Below are positions 5,778-9,789 of a stretch of 9,789 nucleotides of DNA, one piece after another (positions within the stretch are counted from its first letter, which is position 1; each line of letters starts with the position of its first letter). The notes under the pieces are model-generated. The model was not told where the DNA came from. It saw nothing but the letters and a program-made list of their open reading frames with translations, and made no database searches. This DNA comes from Thermoplasmata archaeon (GTDB lineage Archaea; Thermoplasmatota; Thermoplasmata; UBA10834), in the NCBI GenBank assembly GCA_013331315.1, contig DUGQ01000232.1:1-9789 (forward strand), written 5' to 3'. The translations under genes were made by a program, and so were the position numbers.

Positions 5778-5797
5778 GAATCAGGCCTGAGAATCAG
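5778..5797. promoter_or_regulatory. Candidate operator of archaellin 2
   Basis: GAATCAG occurs twice (5778-5784 and 5791-5797), around the perfect 10-bp palindrome TCAGGCCTGA (5781-5790). TGAGAATCA (5788-5796) matches the half-site in the repeat upstream of the 1748 regulator exactly, and those upstream of the other archaellins closely. The spacing to TATA differs from the other archaellins. Confidence 0.4.
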
Positions 5798-5818
5798 CCC
5801 TTGTTATTCCGCCAGAGA

Positions 5819-5849
5819 TTTGTATAATAGTCTTTAAGATATATTTTTT
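5819..5849 (+). promoter_or_regulatory. TATA region of archaellin 2
   Basis: There are two candidates: TTTGTATAATAG (5819-5830) and TTTAAGATATATTTTTT (5833-5849). The second would put the transcription start close to 5865-5870, at the very edge of repeat copy C. The choice cannot be made from sequence alone. Confidence 0.55.
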
Positions 5850-5862
5850 CGATAGCAATGTC

Positions 5863-5925
5863 GAGAGAGGTCTACATGCCCTGTGGATAGTGCCTCCCAA
5901 CCAAGTTGGGAGGTACATCTCTCTC
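5863..5925 (+). promoter_or_regulatory. Nested hairpin enclosing repeat copy C
   Basis: The outer stem pairs GAGAGAGGT (5863-5871) with ATCTCTCTC (5917-5925), with one G-U pair. The inner stem is CCTCCCAAC-CAA-GTTGGGAGG (5893-5913), with perfect 9-bp arms. Most of repeat copy C lies in the 5' side between the two stems, where it could be presented as a loop in the mRNA. Confidence 0.5.
5870..5896 (-). repeat. 27-bp repeat copy C (right inverted repeat)
   Basis: This is the exact reverse complement of 3828-3854; its core on the minus strand is ACTATCCACAGGGCAT. It lies just downstream of the archaellin 2 TATA region and about 320 bases before its start codon. Pairing with copy B breaks off on both sides, so the conserved unit is sharply bounded. 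Confidence 0.95.
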
Positions 5926-6219
5926 ACTCCCCGCCTCCTCAGCACAGGACGGAGGCCACCGATTGGAGGTGAGTTGCGGAAGGCAGGCCTTGGGATGTGA
6001 GCGCGGTATCGACCGCCGAGGAATGTCACCGGACAACGAAAGCGAAGATCGGTGACAGAAACGCATGGTTTTAGATTACCTTCGGGCAGCGTAAGCTCTC
6101 GAAGCCCTGCCGCTGGGTAGGGGAGCTGGGATCGGCTTGGACGACCTCCTCGTCAGGCGGCTGCCTGACCGTTTCCGGGTACGGAACCCGGGAGAGATGC
6201 ATAGTTGGAGGAAACAGAA

Positions 6220-6837
6220 ATGCAAAAGCTAGCGTGGAAGAAGAGAAAAATGGAAGAGAGAGGTGAGATGGGCGTTGGTACCCTACTCATCTTTATCGCC
6301 ATGATACTTGTGGCCGCAGTGGCCGCGGGTGTACTGGTGCAGACTGCATACAAGCTGCAGCAGCAGGCGGAGAGCACAGGCAACGAGGCGCTCCAAGACG
6401 TCGCGACCGGCTTCAAGGTCCTGGCTGCTTGGGGAACGACGGAGGCTACTCCGGTCATAGACAATCTCTATCTGAAGATAGCCTTGACCGCAGGGAGCCC
6501 CGGAGTTAACCTTGCCAACGTCTCGATAGAGGTGGTCATGACCATCGGCGGGACGGATGCCAGCGAGGAGACTCTAGACTACTCCGATGCTACCACAGGC
6601 GATGCGGACTCGTTCGGAGCTGAAGTGCTCAGGGACATGGCGCCGTTGACCACGGGTGTCATGATGACCTCGGGAGACCTGGTCCAGATCCACTTCGACC
6701 TCACAGCAATGTCAATGGAGCTGGATGTTCAGGAGCAGCTTTCGATCCTGCTGATCCCGAAGCACGGAACGCCGACACTCGTGGAGATAACCGCTCCGCC
6801 GACGCTCGAGGCGACCAGCGTAGTAACGCTGAAGTAG
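6220..6837 (+). CDS. arlB: Archaellin 2 (pre-archaellin, filament subunit)
   Basis: This is a major-type archaellin of 205 residues. Its basic class III signal peptide MQKLAWKKRKMEERG would be cut before EMGVGT. The hydrophobic core GVGTLLIFIAMILVAAVAAG is identical to archaellin 1, followed by LQQQAESTG and a beta-sandwich head ending in LLIPKHGTPTLVEI. The heads differ more than the N-terminal parts, as usual for archaellin paralogues. One sequon (NVS) is visible, against three in archaellin 1. I chose the ATG at 6220 because GGAGG (6207-6211) precedes it by 8 bases. The in-frame TTG at 6205 would overlap that site. The stop is TAG, with hairpins after it. It probably shares a transcript with the genes downstream, with read-through limited by the hairpins. 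Confidence 0.95.
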   Translation: MQKLAWKKRKMEERGEMGVGTLLIFIAMILVAAVAAGVLVQTAYKLQQQAESTGNEALQDVATGFKVLAAWGTTEATPVIDNLYLKIALTAGSPGVNLANVSIEVVMTIGGTDASEETLDYSDATTGDADSFGAEVLRDMAPLTTGVMMTSGDLVQIHFDLTAMSMELDVQEQLSILLIPKHGTPTLVEITAPPTLEATSVVTLK

Positions 6838-6838
6838 A

Positions 6839-6908
6839 GACACTGACCTCTTAGAGGTCCCTGTCAGGGAAACCCCTTCTCCCCTACAATTTCTTGTAGG
6901 GAAAGGGT
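6839..6908 (+). terminator. Two hairpins between archaellin 2 and arlCDE, likely partial terminator or processing site
   Basis: The first hairpin is GACA...GACCTC-TTA-GAGGTC...TGTC (6839-6865). The second is CCCTACAA-TTTC-TTGTAGGG (6882-6901), with perfect 8-bp arms and an outer CCCTT/AAGGG extension to 6908. No long T-run follows and no promoter is visible before the next gene. A barrier that keeps archaellin mRNA more abundant than motor mRNA is the likely role. Confidence 0.5.
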
Positions 6909-6951
6909 GTTAATCTCTGGAAAGATTGCACGGGGAAGAAGGTGTTGAGAC

Positions 6952-8103
6952 ATGGTCGGCCTGTTCCGTAAGAAACCGCAAAAAGGAGACTCTTCCGGTC
7001 GAAGGAAGCTGAAGGACTTCGACCAAGAATTCGACGAAGAGGCGGAAGAAGGGGCCTACGAGGAGCTTCGATCTGAAGGGGACGAGGAAGAGTTCTCGGC
7101 CCCGGAGGACATGGACGGGTTCACGGAGGATGACGCTGGTGGCCTCACAAGCGTGAAGGACCTCAGCGAGATGCTCGGCAGGATAGAGGAGATAGAGGAC
7201 AAGATGGGGAGGCTCGACTCCGCTCTCGCATCCGAGAAGAGCGAGAGGACGAAGGTGGTCGACAGCCTTACCCAGATGGACCAGAACATCAGAAAACTCC
7301 TCTCGGTGTACGAGATAGTCTCCGCGAAGTTCAACCCGTTCATCGATGTATCCGAAGAAGGTACTCCAAAGGCGAGCACGCAGGCACAGGCGCCAGAAGA
7401 ACCTGTGTTTCCAGACATCGAACTGGATGGAGACCTGCCCGAATTCACGCCATACGGAGAAGAGCCGGAGGAGCCACCCTCTGGCAAGAGAAGGATCTCC
7501 GAAACCGGTCGAGAAACCTCCCCGTGGGAGCCAGGGATGCCAACCCAGGCAGTAGGATTAGCCACACAACGAACGAGAGCCTCTGCGAGAACCATACCGC
7601 TGGACACTGTAACCAAAGACGAGAGATACGAGAGAGAGATGCGGGCTGCTGCGAGGAGCAAACATAACAAGAAGCCGCTCCTTGCCTACATCCCGTACGA
7701 CTATCTCACGCTCGTTCTCGTGATGCGCTGGGTAGAGTTCATGTTCGAGCGCGTCCCGAGAGACAAGATATCGCTCGTCCTGGATTACTATGTCGACGTG
7801 GGATGGATCAGCGAGGACGTCAAATCGGAGATAATGTCCTATGCCAGGGGCGAGATGCAGGACGTCACCAAATACATGGGCTACGAGGAGGCACGAGAGG
7901 AGGTCTTCAAGGACCTTCCGGCGCCTCAAGCGGCTCCATACAAGAAGGTTGAGGACTGGAGACTCTCTGCAGACGACCATCTGAAGTCCCTGCTCTTCAT
8001 TCAGAAGATAGCGGGACTTGAGATAGACAAGGATCGGCTAAACTCCCTAGAACAGAACATCTCGAAGTTCAAGGAGAGCTTGGAGGGCTTTCATGGGGTT
8101 TAG
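6952..8103 (+). CDS. ArlC-ArlD/E fusion, cytoplasmic archaellum switch protein
   Basis: This 383-residue protein joins two known archaellum domains. Residues 15-62 are a highly acidic, disordered tail. Residues 64-133 are an ArlC-type coiled coil ending in the hallmark NIRKLLSVYEIVSAKFNPF. Residues 135-238 are a Pro/Glu-rich linker. Residues 240-383 are the ArlD/E domain, with LVLVMRWVEFMF, LDYYVDVGWISEDV and DWRLSADDHL...IAGLEIDKDRL. In the archaellum these proteins form the ring around the motor that receives the CheY signal through CheF. The ATG at 6952 follows AAGGTG (6939-6944) by 7 bases. The stop TAG overlaps the start of arlF by 11 bases, so the two are translationally coupled. ArlC/E fusions are known in archaea, so the fusion itself is not new. 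Confidence 0.9.
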   Translation: MVGLFRKKPQKGDSSGRRKLKDFDQEFDEEAEEGAYEELRSEGDEEEFSAPEDMDGFTEDDAGGLTSVKDLSEMLGRIEEIEDKMGRLDSALASEKSERTKVVDSLTQMDQNIRKLLSVYEIVSAKFNPFIDVSEEGTPKASTQAQAPEEPVFPDIELDGDLPEFTPYGEEPEEPPSGKRRISETGRETSPWEPGMPTQAVGLATQRTRASARTIPLDTVTKDERYEREMRAAARSKHNKKPLLAYIPYDYLTLVLVMRWVEFMFERVPRDKISLVLDYYVDVGWISEDVKSEIMSYARGEMQDVTKYMGYEEAREEVFKDLPAPQAAPYKKVEDWRLSADDHLKSLLFIQKIAGLEIDKDRLNSLEQNISKFKESLEGFHGV

Positions 8104-9286
8104 TGTCTCGGCAACAATGGCGATTTTCTTCGCCACCTTTCTCATTCTTTTTTCTGTTCTATACGCATCTGTGAACAACGCCTTCGACTCGGTAACGGAG
8201 TCTTTCGACGACAAATACGAGTATCTCAGCGGCCAATCGCAAACCTCCCTCGACATCCTGAGCGTGTCCTTCTCAAGAGACGCTGGCGCGCTTGAAGTGG
8301 AGATCCAGAACACCGGCGCCGTCCCTCTCGACCTCAGCAAGACTAGCATGCTGGTCGGAGGGCTGCTGATGGAACACGTCGTGTCAGTCAACGGGGATGA
8401 CTCCACGAATGTTTGGCTTCCGCTGGAGACGGCGACGATGACCGTCAGCGGCCCGAACATCACATTCGACCCGGATGCGAATCCGAGGACCTACGTGAGC
8501 AACGATAACGGACTTGACAGCCCATCGAACATCACCGTCGGGGACGCAGTCTACGTGGTGGATGGCACGAGCATCGACGTCTTCACCCTTGACGGAGTGT
8601 TCGATTTCACGATCACCGATTCATCTCAAATGATCTTACCCTCAGACCTCAAGGTTTGGGGAGAGTACCTGTATGTGCTCGACGAGGGGGCACATATCGA
8701 CAGATTCGACCTCGAAGGCGCCTGGGTGGGCCAAATCGTGAATGACTCAGGCAACGCGTCTTCCCCTGGTTCCATCGCTGCGGACGGGAGCTACTTATAC
8801 GTGGTAGATGGCGGAAACCATGTGGACCGATTCAACCGCTCGACAGGAGCGTTCGTCGACACCGTCATCGCGAATGGGGGCACTATGAGCGCGCCAGTGG
8901 ACATATTCGTTGGATCCCACATATTCGTGCTGGACTACTCGTCTGGTGCCTACCACGTCGACCGGTATGACCTGGACGGAACCGACGGATCTCAGATAAT
9001 CGCCGGGGGCGTGCTCTCGTCTCCGACGGACATCGCAGCCAGCCCTTCGGACCTGGACGTCAGATATGTCTTCGTGGTGAACGGGAGCAGGGAGATTGCG
9101 GTGTTCGATGAGTTGGGAACCCCACTGGGGTCCGTCTCGAGCGGGCTGAGCGACTCAGTTTCGGGCGTTGACGGGGCAGGCAGGATATTCGTGTCAGACG
9201 AAGTGAACGGACTGGTGATTGAGTACCTCGGCACCAACGTAAAGGTGGTGGTAGAGAATGGAATCTCAAGAATCTCAATGCTATGA
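8093..9286 (+). CDS. arlF: ArlF with an inserted six-bladed NHL-like beta-propeller
   Basis: ArlF anchors to the membrane by one helix and, with ArlG, forms a filament reaching the S-layer that acts as archaellum stator. Residues 8-27 are the membrane helix. Residues 50-120 are the ArlF sandwich (LDILSVSFSRDAGALEVEI, ending in ETATMTVSG). Residues 139-380 are an insert of six repeats of about 40 residues with the pattern SPxDIxVxGxYLYVVDxxxxxVDRFDLxG, typical of an NHL/6-bladed propeller. Residues 381-397 (TNVKVVVENGISRISML) restore the last sandwich strand, matching HTVMVTTGNGVSDKLSFRI of ArlG. The protein has 397 residues, far longer than the usual ArlF. Six N-glycosylation sequons sit in the extracellular part. 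The ATG lies within the end of arlCDE, with GGAGG at 8082-8086. Base composition in the insert looks like that of the neighbours. Confidence 0.88.
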   Translation: MGFSVSATMAIFFATFLILFSVLYASVNNAFDSVTESFDDKYEYLSGQSQTSLDILSVSFSRDAGALEVEIQNTGAVPLDLSKTSMLVGGLLMEHVVSVNGDDSTNVWLPLETATMTVSGPNITFDPDANPRTYVSNDNGLDSPSNITVGDAVYVVDGTSIDVFTLDGVFDFTITDSSQMILPSDLKVWGEYLYVLDEGAHIDRFDLEGAWVGQIVNDSGNASSPGSIAADGSYLYVVDGGNHVDRFNRSTGAFVDTVIANGGTMSAPVDIFVGSHIFVLDYSSGAYHVDRYDLDGTDGSQIIAGGVLSSPTDIAASPSDLDVRYVFVVNGSREIAVFDELGTPLGSVSSGLSDSVSGVDGAGRIFVSDEVNGLVIEYLGTNVKVVVENGISRISML

Positions 9287-9301
9287 AAGGAGGGAGACCT
9301 G

Positions 9302-9733
9302 ATGAGTGAGGGGCCAACACAGCTCATATTCTTCGTGTCGGCAATCATTGTCGCGACCGCGGTAGTGGCGGTCGCAGCGAACAGTGTGTATGACCTGGCG
9401 ACCGGAATAGGCGACAGGGGAGATCAGATAAAGGACGAGATGTCGACGAGAATAGAGATCATAAATGATGCGTCGAACGTTCCGAATGACCCCGTCCTGG
9501 TCTACGTCCAGAACCAGGGAAGAACCATCATCAACCAAAACTATATCTTAGTGATACTGGATGGTATTGCGGTCAGTGAATACAACCTCACGCTGACCGG
9601 AAACACGACCTCGTACTGGGACCCCGCCAGCATACTGACGATATCCATAGACATGGACCTCTCCTCAGGCGACCACACGGTCATGGTGACCACGGGGAAC
9701 GGAGTCTCCGACAAGTTGAGTTTCCGCATATGA
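9302..9733 (+). CDS. arlG: ArlG, archaellum stator protein
   Basis: This 143-residue protein is of normal length for the family. Residues 7-28 are a membrane helix (QLIFFVSAIIVATAVVAVAA). After a helical stalk, residues 48-143 form a beta-sandwich with VLVYVQNQG and the typical end HTVMVTTGNGVSDKLSFRI. ArlG filaments, capped by ArlF, connect the motor to the S-layer. Two sequons (NLT, NTT) are visible. The ATG is preceded by AAAGGAGGG (9286-9294), which overlaps the last base of the arlF stop codon, so the two are tightly coupled. Unlike ArlF it has no insert. Confidence 0.95.
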   Translation: MSEGPTQLIFFVSAIIVATAVVAVAANSVYDLATGIGDRGDQIKDEMSTRIEIINDASNVPNDPVLVYVQNQGRTIINQNYILVILDGIAVSEYNLTLTGNTTSYWDPASILTISIDMDLSSGDHTVMVTTGNGVSDKLSFRI

Positions 9734-9751
9734 GGTAGGGGGAACCCTCAA

Positions 9752-9789
9752 TTGGGCGAGACCTACAGGCTCCAGATACCCAGAGACGA
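9752..9789 (+). CDS. arlH: Start of arlH (cut by the window end)
   Basis: Only about 12 codons are inside the window. From a TTG start (9752-9754) they read MGETYRLQIPRD. ArlH, a RecA-fold ATP-binding partner of the ArlI motor, commonly begins with a short strand followed by an RDEL-like turn. This and the invariant order arlF-arlG-arlH are the reasons for the call. The run GGTAGGGGG (9734-9742), nine bases upstream, could serve as ribosome binding site. The stop of arlG is 18 bases upstream. The Walker motifs would lie beyond the edge. Confidence 0.6.
   Translation, partial: MGETYRLQIPRD

Larger units (their letters stand above)
5776..6219 (+). other. Promoter region and long structured leader of archaellin 2
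   Basis: I see no gene in these 444 bases. They hold the half-site region (5778-5797), two TATA candidates, repeat copy C and its enclosing hairpin. A leader of about 300-350 nt follows with further perfect hairpins at 6003-6016 (GCGGT/ACCGC), 6025-6056 (GTCACCG/CGGTGAC), 6152-6169 (GTCAGGC/GCCTGAC, 4-base loop) and 6175-6191 (CCGGGT/ACCCGG). No known riboswitch or C/D or H/ACA RNA could be recognised. Confidence 0.6.

Noticed and set aside
3828..5896. The inverted repeats as terminal repeats of a transposon.
   Set aside because: There is no transposase between them, no target-site duplication at the outer flanks, and a third copy exists alone at 2311. The cargo fits its operon context.
5781..6029. 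An 82-codon minus-strand frame across the archaellin 2 promoter and leader.
   Set aside because: It runs through the TATA region and the hairpins, has no coding character or ribosome binding site, and its composition looks like translated non-coding DNA.
7056..7670. A 204-codon minus-strand frame inside arlCDE.
   Set aside because: It is Ser/Leu-rich as expected for the complement of G/C-ending acidic codons, and arlCDE is certain from domain content.
1..9789. CRISPR arrays, tRNA or rRNA genes and insertion sequences.
   Set aside because: I saw no regularly spaced repeats, no tRNA-like cloverleaf or conserved rRNA segment, and no transposase or integrase.

Overview
The window is the 5' part of an archaellum (archaeal flagellum) locus, so the organism is an archaeon. 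Several things point this way: three pre-archaellins with class III signal peptides, an ArlC/ArlD/ArlE-type fusion, ArlF, ArlG and the first codons of ArlH, plus AT-rich archaeal TATA boxes. ArlC/D/E-type proteins are known from euryarchaea, so a euryarchaeon in the broad sense is likely; a Thermoplasmatota-like lineage is only a guess. Coding is G/C-rich at third positions. Of the ten complete reading frames six end in TGA, four in TAG and none in TAA. Starts include GTG and probably TTG, and Shine-Dalgarno sites are clear in the archaellum part.

Layout. Bases 1-1462 (minus strand) hold a coiled-coil protein of unknown function and, upstream of it, a small winged-helix regulator. A paralogous winged-helix gene (1748-2122, plus) is divergent from them across an AT-rich promoter region. 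The archaellum genes follow, all on the plus strand: archaellin 1 (2512-3126) with a stand-alone ArlD/E-domain protein (3150-3620); a 573-residue archaellin carrying three fibronectin-III-like domains (3988-5709); archaellin 2 (6220-6837); an ArlC-D/E fusion (6952-8103); an ArlF with a six-bladed NHL-like beta-propeller inserted in its beta-sandwich (8093-9286); ArlG (9302-9733); and the start of ArlH (9752 to the window end).

How they work together. The archaellins form the filament. ArlC-D/E is the cytoplasmic module that links motor and chemotaxis. ArlF and ArlG sit outside the membrane as the stator-like S-layer anchor. ArlH works with the ArlI/ArlJ motor, which should lie beyond the right edge. 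The two winged-helix proteins are plausible local regulators: a half-site resembling TGARAATC occurs upstream of five genes, and before archaellin 1 and the long archaellin it forms 22-bp inverted repeats.

Most notable features. (1) A perfect 27-bp inverted repeat (3828-3854 and 5870-5896), with a third core copy at 2311-2326, sits between promoter and start codon of each of the three archaellin genes. It could be a site for DNA inversion (phase variation of the filament), or it could produce leader RNAs that pair with each other. No recombinase is visible. (2) Both the filament subunit and the ArlF stator subunit carry large extracellular inserts in otherwise recognisable folds. (3) The archaellin leaders are long (probably about 180-350 nt) and rich in perfect hairpins. 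(4) The coiled-coil gene at the left edge has an in-frame TAG followed by 14 more codons that look coding, with an exact 4-3-4 hydrophobic spacing.
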